From Pseudanabaenaceae cyanobacterium MP8IB2.15 (GTDB lineage Bacteria; Cyanobacteriota; Cyanobacteriia; Pseudanabaenales; Pseudanabaenaceae): a DNA stretch of 8,387 nt. The notes under the pieces were generated by a model that saw only the letters and a list, made by a program, of their open reading frames with translations, was not told where the DNA came from and ran no database searches. The translations under genes were made by a program, and so were the position numbers. The stretch's first letter is position 1. Each line of letters begins with the position of its first letter. The stretch covers positions 1 to 8,387 of the forward strand of contig JARCMB010000259.1 in NCBI GenBank assembly GCA_030248825.1, in the 5' to 3' direction. Shown in pieces: positions 1-5,805 of this stretch.

Positions 1-122
1 CGTAACGATCGATCTGAAGTCGATAATCGTGCTTGCAGGCTCTCAGTCGGACTATTGGGAAAGATTTCGGCTACACCTTTTTCGGTTAGTAGCTTAATTG
101 GATCTAGAATTCGATCGGACAT
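1..122 (-). CDS. tyrS: Probable tyrosyl-tRNA synthetase, N-terminal fragment (cut by window edge)
   Basis: The minus strand is open for 40 codons from an ATG at 122-120 to the left edge with no stop. The peptide starts MSDRILDPIKLL and includes KGVAEIFP and, near the edge, ARLSTSDRSLR. As I recall the family, cyanobacterial TyrRS proteins begin with a short variable lead, then a 'GVxEIFP' stretch, then a run ending 'RPLRVKLGIDPT' just before the nucleotide-binding fold. The fragment fits that layout and is cut just before the diagnostic part. TyrRS charges tRNA-Tyr in the cytoplasm. The gene is divergent from the penicillin-binding protein gene, with 79 bp between the start codons. No clear ribosome binding site precedes the ATG. 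The HIGH-like and KMSKS motifs lie outside the window, so the name rests on a short N-terminal match; the reading frame itself is more certain than the function. Confidence 0.65.
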   Translation of the reverse strand, partial: MSDRILDPIKLLTEKGVAEIFPNSPTESLQARLSTSDRSL

Positions 123-201
123 AATAAAGATATTGGCAAATTTCGGTCAGTGTCGGTTAAACTCTCAAGCAGTATATATGGTCTTTGGGTGAGTAACTAC
201 C
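123..201. promoter_or_regulatory. Divergent intergenic promoter region between tyrS-like gene and PBP gene
   Basis: This 79-bp gap must hold the start signals for both divergent genes. On the plus strand TATATA at 173-178 could be a -10 element, but no good -35 hexamer stands 16-18 bp upstream. GGTGA at 188-192 matches the extended Shine-Dalgarno sequence and lies 9 nt before the GTG start at 202. Two TCGGT(C/T)A copies (143-149 and 153-159) lie one helical turn apart and could be a regulator site. The promoter assignment is inference from position. Confidence 0.35.
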
Positions 202-2121
202 GTGGCATCTAATAGTGTAAGGCAGTCAGGATCTGTGATCGGCGATATTTTTAGAACGACAGCGAGAATTCTGGGCGGTACACTGCTTGGGATCGTGATG
301 GTCGGTGGTAGTGCAATCGCAGGAAGTTTGGTTGGTTTAGCATTTAGCTTCCGTGATTTACCTGATGTCAGAGTACTCAGAGGCTATGTCCCGACCGAAA
401 CCACTTATATCTACGACATTAATGGCGAACTGCTAGCTCGGCTGCATGGCGATGTCAACCGTGAAGTTGTGCCGCTTAACCGCATTTCACCACATTTAAA
501 ACGGTCTGTCCTCGCGATCGAAGACTCCTACTTCTACACCCACAAAGGTGTTGACCCTTCTGGGATTGGTCGGGCAATTTTGGTTAACTTCAAGTCAGGC
601 GAGACGATGGAAGGTGGTTCCACGCTGACGCAGCAGCTCGTCAAAAACTTATTTCTGTCTTCCGAAAAAAGCCTGAATCGTAAAGTTGCTGAAGCCGTTC
701 TCGCCATGCGGGTAGAGCAGGTATTTAGCAAAGATCAAATCCTCGAAATGTATCTCAACCAAGTTTATTGGGGAAGAAATGCCAACGGCGTAGAAGCGGC
801 ATCACAGAACTATTTTGACAAACATGCCGCCGATCTAAATCTGGCAGAATCCGCAATGATGGCAGGGGTAATTCAGGCTCCTTCGGCGTTTAACCCCCGC
901 GACAACTACAAAACCGCCAAAGAACGTCAATCGCTTGTCCTAGAAAGGATGTTGATTCTCGGTTGGGCAACTCCTGCTGAGGTCAAAGCAGCCAAAGTTC
1001 AACCAATCAGGCTTACTCCTGTCGAAAAATCTTACGAACGCAGCAAGGTTCCCTACGTGACTCAGGCAGTTGCGGCAGAGCTAGAAGATAAGTTTGGGCG
1101 AGATTTAGTGCTCAAAGGTGGGCTGCGCGTCCAGACCACGATCGATCTCAAACTTCAGCGCACGGCAGAAAAAGTGGCGAAACAGGCCCACGCCGATCTG
1201 GTATACCAAGGTGCAAATGCTGGACAGATTGCTCTAGTTGCAGTCGATCCGCGTACAGGATTCGTTAAAGCAATTGTCGGCGGTGTTGGCTCTTTCGAGA
1301 AAAATCAATTCAACCGCGCGGTTCAGGCAAGGCGGCAGTTGGGTTCTTCGTTTAAACCGTTCGTCTATTATTCGGCGTTTGCGACTGGAGATTGGGGCCC
1401 AGACTCAGTTGTAGATGACTCGCCGATCAGTTTTCCCGATGGCGATGAAATGTATGTGCCGCGTAACTATGACAATACGTTCATGGGGGCGATTAGTGTA
1501 CGTCAGGCGATCGCCATATCACGGAATATTCCAGCGATTAGACTAGGGCTTTATGTCGGCATGAAAAAAGTGGTAGAAACCTGCCGCAAACTGGGTATCA
1601 CCACTCCGATGGAGCCTGTGATCTCTCTTCCTTTAGGTGCGGCTGATGTCACGCCGATGGAAGTGGCAGGAGCCTATGCTACTTTTGCCAATGGTGGCTA
1701 TAAGGTCAAAACCACTCTGATTGCTAGAGTTACCAACAGTAATGGTAATGTCGTTCTCGACAATACGCCTAAACCCACCTTGATTCTCGATCCTTACGCT
1801 GTAGCAGAGTTAACCAATGCGTTGCGGGGTGTGGTCACGAACGGGACTGGGACAGCAGCATCTCTGGGCGGTCGTCCTGTGGCAGGCAAAACTGGCACGA
1901 CTTCGGATTTCCGCGATGCCTGGTTTGTGGGTTATGTTCCACAACTGGCTACGGCAATTTGGATTGGGAATGATGACTATTCACCAATGTCGTATGGAGT
2001 TACAGGCGGTGTTTACGTCGCTCCAATCTGGCGTAATTTTATGGAAAAAGCCTTAGAAGGTTCTCCCGTTGAGAATTTTCCCGTGCCATCGGAGATCAAT
2101 GCTGCTAGCAAAAAGAACTAA
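202..2121 (+). CDS. Class A penicillin-binding protein (bifunctional transglycosylase/transpeptidase, PBP1A type)
   Basis: Builds peptidoglycan on the periplasmic face of the inner membrane: it polymerises lipid II into glycan strands and cross-links stem peptides. The 639-residue protein has a short cytoplasmic N-terminus and one membrane anchor (about 22-50). A GT51 domain follows: EDSYFYTHKG with the catalytic Glu at 107, EGGSTLTQQLVKN at 137-149, RKVAEAVLAMRVE at 160-172, then LNQVYWG. The transpeptidase domain has the serine motif SSFK (Ser382, Lys385), SRN at 440-442 and KTG at 563-565. All expected catalytic motifs are present and the length is normal. The start is GTG: an in-frame TGA at 190 excludes anything further upstream, and a GGTGA ribosome site stands 9 nt before it. 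It ends in tandem TAA TAA. A small exported-protein gene follows after 16 nt, probably in the same transcript. Which of the several cyanobacterial class A PBPs this is cannot be told from the sequence. Confidence 0.95.
   Translation: MASNSVRQSGSVIGDIFRTTARILGGTLLGIVMVGGSAIAGSLVGLAFSFRDLPDVRVLRGYVPTETTYIYDINGELLARLHGDVNREVVPLNRISPHLKRSVLAIEDSYFYTHKGVDPSGIGRAILVNFKSGETMEGGSTLTQQLVKNLFLSSEKSLNRKVAEAVLAMRVEQVFSKDQILEMYLNQVYWGRNANGVEAASQNYFDKHAADLNLAESAMMAGVIQAPSAFNPRDNYKTAKERQSLVLERMLILGWATPAEVKAAKVQPIRLTPVEKSYERSKVPYVTQAVAAELEDKFGRDLVLKGGLRVQTTIDLKLQRTAEKVAKQAHADLVYQGANAGQIALVAVDPRTGFVKAIVGGVGSFEKNQFNRAVQARRQLGSSFKPFVYYSAFATGDWGPDSVVDDSPISFPDGDEMYVPRNYDNTFMGAISVRQAIAISRNIPAIRLGLYVGMKKVVETCRKLGITTPMEPVISLPLGAADVTPMEVAGAYATFANGGYKVKTTLIARVTNSNGNVVLDNTPKPTLILDPYAVAELTNALRGVVTNGTGTAASLGGRPVAGKTGTTSDFRDAWFVGYVPQLATAIWIGNDDYSPMSYGVTGGVYVAPIWRNFMEKALEGSPVENFPVPSEINAASKKN
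1506..1515. repeat. HIP1 palindrome GGCGATCGCC
   Basis: A perfect 10-bp palindrome containing the HIP1 octamer GCGATCGC, located inside the PBP gene. HIP1 is an abundant cyanobacterial genome signature. Here it is the one full copy noticed, whereas the CGATCG core is very frequent across the window. Confidence 0.85.
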
Positions 2122-2137
2122 TAAAAGATCGGTGGGA

Positions 2138-2680
2138 ATGAAACTTGTAACTGGAACGATAAAGTCTTGGGTTGGAGTTTTGGTTTCGATCGCGCCGTCA
2201 CTTCTATTATGCCCTCAAAGCCTCCAAGCACAGACTTCACCAGTAATTCAGCGTCCTGTTTGTCCAACAGAAATCAAATCTCTAGCAGACGCTCTCGCCA
2301 AAGATTTACCTAGCTATCTCAATCGCACTTATACTCGACTCAAATTTAAAACACAGGTGCAATCTGTGGGATTACCAGAACTAGAACCTTTACCCCTAGC
2401 AGCAGGTAGCCTGTTGAATGGAAACCCACCCGATCCTAATTCCGATCCCAAGCAGGTATTTCTCGCTGTGCGCGAGCGACAAGCTGGCTCAACCGATCTA
2501 ACTGATAGAGCTTACTGGTTGTTCTTCTCTCAGACGAAAAGAGGCTGGCGGTTAGCAATGGCGTTTACACGGATCGAGCAAGCTCCACCTCAAGATGTGA
2601 GTGATGGGGTAATCGCCATTTCAGTGCATCGTTGGTTGATCGATCGATGTCCTATCACCTTGTCAGGAGCCGATTACTAA
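2138..2680 (+). CDS. Small exported protein of unknown function
   Basis: Not a family I can name. The ATG at 2138 gives 180 residues starting with a classic signal peptide: a lysine-containing N-region, a hydrophobic core from about residue 11 to 24, and a likely signal peptidase I cut after LQA (residue 31). The in-frame start at 2069 lies inside the PBP gene and would put a charged stretch ahead of the signal, so I reject it. No lipobox is present because Leu precedes Cys25. The mature part has only two cysteines, each in a Cys-Pro pair (Cys42 and Cys171) near the two ends, which suggests a disulphide closing the fold. The body is soluble, with aromatic strands such as AYWLFFSQ and RGWRLAMAF. 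The 16-nt gap after the PBP gene implies co-transcription, and a periplasmic envelope role is inferred from that. GGTGG right before the ATG is too close to be a good ribosome site. Confidence 0.75.
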   Translation: MKLVTGTIKSWVGVLVSIAPSLLLCPQSLQAQTSPVIQRPVCPTEIKSLADALAKDLPSYLNRTYTRLKFKTQVQSVGLPELEPLPLAAGSLLNGNPPDPNSDPKQVFLAVRERQAGSTDLTDRAYWLFFSQTKRGWRLAMAFTRIEQAPPQDVSDGVIAISVHRWLIDRCPITLSGADY

Positions 2681-2733
2681 ATCTAAACTATGTTAAAGAC
2701 TATAGCAACTTAGCTAAATGAGAACAACACAGT

Positions 2734-2793
2734 ATGTTAGCCCTGAGTTATCCACACATCGAAAAAAGTGAAAATCAACCCGCACGATTGTAA
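2734..2793 (+). pseudogene. N-terminal part of DUF433 gene, cut off by in-frame TAA
   Basis: The ATG at 2734 opens a 19-codon frame, MLALSYPHIEKSENQPARL, ending in TAA at 2791-2793. After that stop the same frame continues as RLPRIRVAQIVMDYIAYGW, the conserved start of a DUF433 domain. DUF433 proteins normally have such a PHIE-type lead peptide in front of the RIRV segment, so this looks like the original N-terminus separated by one nonsense codon. CAA to TAA or AAA to TAA would explain it. No frameshift is needed. Confidence 0.7.
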
Positions 2794-2796
2794 CGA

Positions 2797-3045
2797 TTGC
2801 CACGCATTCGAGTAGCGCAAATCGTGATGGACTATATTGCCTATGGCTGGTCAGTCGAAGAAATCTGTCGCCAACATCCTTACTTAAATCTATCTGAAGC
2901 TCATGCCGCAATGGGATATTACTTCGATCATCAAGAAGAAATTGACCAAGAAATTAGAGAGGAATGGGAGCAAGTACAAGAAAGTCAAAGCCAATCTGTT
3001 CGATCGCCTTTTTACAATCATATGAGAGCAAGAGGGCTTCTATAA
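2797..3045 (+). CDS. DUF433-family protein (VapB45-like antitoxin), N-terminally shortened or non-functional
   Basis: The frame after the nonsense codon encodes up to 82 residues from a TTG at 2797; the first ATG is at 2827. PRIRVAQIVMDYIAYGWSVE followed by EICRQHPYLNLSEAHAAMGYYFDHQEEID matches the DUF433 pattern: a small winged-helix-like domain with the '(G)WSxEEIxxxxPxL' core and the 'AxAYYxxH' helix. DUF433 proteins act as antitoxins and DNA-binding repressors paired with DUF5615 PIN-like ribonucleases (the VapB45/VapC45 type). The C-terminal tail is acidic, then ends RSPFYNHMRARGLL, as in the toxin-binding end of relatives. The stop TAA is immediately followed by the GTG of a DUF5615 stub, the usual partner order. 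Intact upstream codons (2734-2790) show that the true start was probably 2734. The gene is either a pseudogene or expressed by reinitiation at TTG 2797, for which no ribosome binding site is visible. Confidence 0.7.
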   Translation: MPRIRVAQIVMDYIAYGWSVEEICRQHPYLNLSEAHAAMGYYFDHQEEIDQEIREEWEQVQESQSQSVRSPFYNHMRARGLL

Positions 3046-3093
3046 GTGGCTATTGCTCTGTATATGGATGTTCACGTCCCTCAAGCAATATAA
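3046..3093 (+). pseudogene. Truncated DUF5615 (VapC45-like PIN toxin) stub, 15 codons
   Basis: GTG at 3046 directly follows the DUF433 stop and reads VAIALYMDVHVPQAI before TAA at 3091-3093. This is the characteristic first strand of DUF5615 proteins, in which the Asp of 'YMDVHVP' is an acidic active-site residue of the PIN-like fold; these proteins normally run to about 110-120 residues. The remainder is absent: the next base after the stop begins A-ATG of an unrelated gene. The stub shows the locus once held a DUF433/DUF5615 pair whose toxin has been deleted. It might still be translated as a leader that couples to the gene behind it (TAAAATG junction). Confidence 0.7.
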
Positions 3094-3094
3094 A

Positions 3095-3424
3095 ATGATT
3101 GGATTATTTGAGCTTTTACAAGAAATTGAAAAAAATGAAGGAATGTATTTAGGTCGTCAATCAGTCAGCGATCTGTTTATGTTTTTGACTGGATATGAAT
3201 TTTCACGCGGTCAGAGTAACGATCGATTAACTGAAGCAGAAGAAGATTTTTATAACGAGTTTCAATCTTGGCTACAGCAAAAATTGGGCGTGAGATCTGT
3301 AACCTCGTGGGCAAAATTAATTATGTTGTCTTGCCACGATGAGAAAACAGGCTTTGAAATGTTTTTTAGGCTTCTGCGAGAGTTTCAATCTCGACATCAA
3401 GTCGAAGAAGCGAATGTTGCCTGA
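3095..3424 (+). CDS. Small acidic protein of unrecognised family, possibly immunity-like
   Basis: The family is not firmly recognised. The ATG at 3095 gives 109 residues. The in-frame ATG at 3053 would run back through the DUF5615 stub in another frame, so 3095 is preferred. The protein has an N-terminal helix FELLQEIEKNEGMYLGRQSV, a middle stretch with several acidic residues (LTEAEEDFYNEFQSWLQQKL) and a C-terminal helix FEMFFRLLREFQSR. The 'EIxxxxGMYLG' start followed by 'FxxWLxxK' and 'SWxKxI' resembles small single-domain proteins often found as orphan immunity proteins of polymorphic toxins; this is recall, not a search. There is no signal peptide and no membrane segment. There is no ribosome site of its own, and its ATG lies one base after the stop of the stub, so translation may be coupled to it. 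It is richer in A and T than the flanking leuC and PBP genes, which would fit recent arrival. No toxin gene lies nearby. Confidence 0.7.
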   Translation: MIGLFELLQEIEKNEGMYLGRQSVSDLFMFLTGYEFSRGQSNDRLTEAEEDFYNEFQSWLQQKLGVRSVTSWAKLIMLSCHDEKTGFEMFFRLLREFQSRHQVEEANVA

Positions 3425-3580
3425 CAGTTAAGATCCCGCTCATTCAGCTTGCCAAGTATGTATTTTCGGAGATCGGCATCTTTAGGGGTAGTACTGCCAA
3501 ATCCAGCTAGCAAAATGTAGAATAGATACTTGTGTAACACTTTATACTCAACAAATCAGAATTAATAGGGCATCACAACT
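3425..3580 (+). promoter_or_regulatory. leuC upstream region with putative -10 elements
   Basis: This 156-bp gap contains TAGAAT at 3518-3523 and TATACT at 3543-3548, both acceptable -10 hexamers, but neither has a convincing -35. A perfect inverted repeat GTGT-A-ACAC sits at 3532-3540 between them, and an imperfect palindrome GGTAGTACTGCC at 3487-3498. AGGG at 3567-3570 is a weak ribosome site 10 nt before the leuC ATG. GTA-N7-TAC at 3517-3529 misses the NtcA box spacing (N8). I assign only a probable promoter. Confidence 0.35.
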
Positions 3581-4903
3581 ATGGGCATGACGCTTACCGA
3601 AAAGATTTTAGCTCGCGCATCGGGTCGAACCAATGTCGCGCCTGGCGATAATATCTGGGTAAACGCTGACCTGCTGATGACCCATGATGTTTGCGGTCCA
3701 GGCACAATTGGCATTTTTAAAAAAGAATTTGGGGCTGATGCGAAAGTTTGGGATCGCGAGAAATTGGTCTTGATTCCCGATCATTACATTTTTACCAAGG
3801 ATGCTCGTGCCAACCGCAACGTCGATATTTTGCGTGATTTTGCCCACGAACAGGATATAAAGTATTTCTACGATATTACCGACCTCTCTAATTTTAAAGC
3901 CAATCCCGATTACAAAGGCGTTTGCCACATTGCCTTAGCTCAAGAAGGACACACCCGTCCAGGCGAAGTTCTATTCGGTACAGACTCACACACCTGTAAT
4001 GCTGGGGCTTTTGGTGAATTTGCTACAGGCATTGGCAATACCGATGCCGCTTTTGTGTTGGGAACGGGTAAATTGCTGCTGAAAGTTCCTGCCACGATGC
4101 GATTTGTATTTGATGGTGAAATGCCGCCCTATTTACTCGCCAAAGATTTGATCTTGCATGTGATTGGTGACATCGGTGTGGCAGGTGCGAACTATCGGGC
4201 TTTGCAGATTGAAGGTGAAGCGATCGAACGGATGACAATGGAAGAACGCATGACCCTCTGCAACATGGCGATCGAAGCGGGTGGCAAAAATGGTGTGATT
4301 GCGCCCGACCAAACGACATTTGACTATGTTCGCGCTAGAACTGACAAACCTTTTGAGTCCCTCTATGCCGACTCCGACGCTGAATATTATCACTACAAGC
4401 ACTACGATGTCTCGAAGCTAGAGCCAGTCGTCGCCAAGCCCCATTCTCCCGATAATCGCGCTTTAGTGAGCGAATGCCGTGATGTCAAGATCGATCGAGT
4501 CTACATTGGCTCATGCACAGGCGGCAAGATTACCGATTTCGTCAATGCCGCTCAACTCTTAAAAGGTCAGCAGGTCAAGGTTCCCACCTACATCGTCCCC
4601 GCCACCCAAAAAGTATACGAGGATCTGTTCACGCAAAAAATTGACGGGGTCACGCTCTCGGAAATCTTGTTGCAAGCAGGATGCATCGAACCTGCCGCTC
4701 CATCTTGTGCTGCCTGTCTGGGTGGGCCGCAAGACACCTTCGGTCGGATGAACGAGCCAGAAATCTGCGTTTCCACCACAAACCGTAACTTTCCTGGGCG
4801 GATGGGCAACAAGCAAGCTCAAATCTACTTGGCTTCACCCTATACGGCGGCAGCATCCGCGATTACAGGTTATGTTACCGATCCCCGCGAATTTCTGGGC
4901 TAG
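3581..4903 (+). CDS. leuC: 3-isopropylmalate dehydratase large subunit
   Basis: Isomerises 2-isopropylmalate to 3-isopropylmalate in leucine synthesis, in the cytoplasm, together with the small subunit LeuD. The 440-residue protein is of the aconitase/IPMI fold. It has MTHDVCGPGTIG (33-44), PDHY (66-69), FGTDSHTCNAGAFG (132-145), GIGNTD (150-155), IGSCTGGK (309-316) and SCAACLGG (375-382). The three [4Fe-4S] ligands are Cys312, Cys376 and Cys379, all present. NRNFPGRMGN (401-410) is the substrate-binding arginine loop. The length fits the shorter LeuC type of about 420-440 residues rather than the ~466-residue enterobacterial form. This type can be hard to separate from homoaconitase, but leucine synthesis is the expected role in a cyanobacterium. 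A second ATG at 3587 is a possible alternative start. leuD is not adjacent; the next gene is a Uma2-family protein 35 bp on. Confidence 0.93.
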   Translation: MGMTLTEKILARASGRTNVAPGDNIWVNADLLMTHDVCGPGTIGIFKKEFGADAKVWDREKLVLIPDHYIFTKDARANRNVDILRDFAHEQDIKYFYDITDLSNFKANPDYKGVCHIALAQEGHTRPGEVLFGTDSHTCNAGAFGEFATGIGNTDAAFVLGTGKLLLKVPATMRFVFDGEMPPYLLAKDLILHVIGDIGVAGANYRALQIEGEAIERMTMEERMTLCNMAIEAGGKNGVIAPDQTTFDYVRARTDKPFESLYADSDAEYYHYKHYDVSKLEPVVAKPHSPDNRALVSECRDVKIDRVYIGSCTGGKITDFVNAAQLLKGQQVKVPTYIVPATQKVYEDLFTQKIDGVTLSEILLQAGCIEPAAPSCAACLGGPQDTFGRMNEPEICVSTTNRNFPGRMGNKQAQIYLASPYTAAASAITGYVTDPREFLG

Positions 4904-4925
4904 TATTTTGAGCAAACAATCGCTG

Positions 4926-4931
4926 TAGAAT
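4926..4931 (+). promoter_or_regulatory. Putative -10 element TAGAAT close to the start of the Uma2-family gene
   Basis: TAGAAT lies only 7 nt before the ATG at 4939, within a 10-bp string (TGTAGAATAG, 4924-4933) that also occurs at 3516-3525 upstream of leuC. If it is used, transcription would start at or next to the ATG, giving a nearly leaderless mRNA, which fits the lack of a ribosome binding site. No good -35 hexamer is present. Inference only. Confidence 0.25.
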
Positions 4932-4938
4932 AGCTGGT

Positions 4939-5790
4939 ATGACCGATGTATTGACTTCGATCGATTTACTAAAAGCTTTCCCCGACCACACGCAACTGCC
5001 CGAGTCGGACGGTACCTTCGTGAAAAATTTCCAAGAACACCCTCAAAGCATCCTGTTAACTGATTCGCTGAGCGTCGTCCTGCAACAACTCCATCCCGAT
5101 GGTCAATATTGCATCGGTCAAGACTGCGGTATTTACTGGCGCGAAACTGAACCGCCTGAGAAGGGAGCCGAAGCCCCTGATTGGTTCTATGTCCCCCATG
5201 TACCACCTAAATTGGACGGTCAAATTCGCCGTTCCTACGTGCTGTGGCGGGAATATATCACCCCATCGATCGTGCTGGAATTTGCTTCTGGAAATGGTGA
5301 TGAAGAACGCGATCGAACACCACTAGCTGCGAATGGGAATGGTACAACCTATACGCAAAGACCAGGAAAATTCTGGGTTTACGAGCAAATTGCCAGAGTT
5401 CCCTACTATGGTATTTATGAAATCGTCAGTGGCAAACTGGAGGTCTATTACTTGGCAGGTGGATTTTACAGGCAGCTTGAACCGAATGCCTCAGCTCGTT
5501 ATTCGATCGAACCCCTAGGTGTAGAACTGGGCTTATGGCAGGGTAATTATCAAAATCAAGCGGGTCTGTGGCTGCGCTGGTGGGATGCTCAAGGCAATCT
5601 CTTACCGACAGGACAGGAACTGGCGGTACAGGAAACCCTGAGAGCTAATATTGCTGAGAGCAGAGCCGATAATGCCGAACAAAGGGCTGATAATGCTGAG
5701 AACAGAGCTGATAATGCCGAGCAAAGAGCGAACCAATTGGCGGAACGGCTACGCCAACTTGGGATCGATCCTAATCAACTTAATTCTTAG
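4939..5790 (+). CDS. Uma2-family (DUF820) PD-(D/E)XK nuclease-like protein with coiled-coil tail
   Basis: Uma2/DUF820 proteins have a PD-(D/E)XK nuclease-like fold and are greatly expanded in cyanobacteria; their biological role is not established and the 'endonuclease' label rests on fold. Here the core appears as APDWFYV (Asp81 as the 'PD' acid), PSIVLEFAS (Glu114 as the second acid) and GKFWVYEQI...YYGIYE (Lys144 in the place of the family's basic residue). A loop of small polar residues (about 128-140) separates the last two. After the core, GLWLRWWDAQGNLLPTGQE leads to a coiled coil made of five heptads (235-269), three of them RADNAE(Q/N), then a short end LGIDPNQLNS. This layout of nuclease-like core plus Ala/Glu/Arg-rich coil is common in the cyanobacterial family. 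The ATG at 4939 is the first sensible start. The gene follows leuC by 35 bp but probably has its own promoter. Confidence 0.85.
   Translation: MTDVLTSIDLLKAFPDHTQLPESDGTFVKNFQEHPQSILLTDSLSVVLQQLHPDGQYCIGQDCGIYWRETEPPEKGAEAPDWFYVPHVPPKLDGQIRRSYVLWREYITPSIVLEFASGNGDEERDRTPLAANGNGTTYTQRPGKFWVYEQIARVPYYGIYEIVSGKLEVYYLAGGFYRQLEPNASARYSIEPLGVELGLWQGNYQNQAGLWLRWWDAQGNLLPTGQELAVQETLRANIAESRADNAEQRADNAENRADNAEQRANQLAERLRQLGIDPNQLNS
5641..5745 (+). repeat. Five tandem 21-bp units encoding coiled-coil heptads
   Basis: Five in-frame 21-bp units start at 5641, 5662, 5683, 5704 and 5725. Units 2, 3 and 4 encode RADNAEQ, RADNAEN and RADNAEQ and are close at the DNA level, differing mainly at third positions. 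Units 1 and 5 (RANIAES, RANQLAE) are diverged edges. They form the end of the Uma2-family protein and could gain or lose heptads by replication slippage. Confidence 0.85.
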
Positions 5791-5805
5791 AGGCTTATTT
5801 GACTA

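Noticed and set aside
2069..2137. Upstream in-frame start for the exported-protein gene
   Set aside because: It overlaps the conserved PBP gene and would place 23 charged residues before a clear signal peptide; ATG 2138 gives a normal exported protein.
3053..3094. Earlier ATG for the 109-residue gene
   Set aside because: The added 14 residues read through the DUF5615 stub in a different frame, so they are most likely not native.
3517..3529. NtcA-binding box upstream of leuC
   Set aside because: GTA and TAC are separated by 7 bases instead of 8, and the distance to the next -10 hexamer is too short.
3608..4402. Several minus-strand ORFs inside leuC
   Set aside because: All are antisense to conserved LeuC sequence, with no domain features or start signals of their own.
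4835..5206. Minus-strand ORF of 123 codons over the leuC/Uma2 junction
   Set aside because: It lies opposite two well-supported genes and shows no recognisable motif; it is a shadow of their codon use.
5641..5745. CRISPR-like array
   Set aside because: The repeats are contiguous in-frame coding units without spacers.
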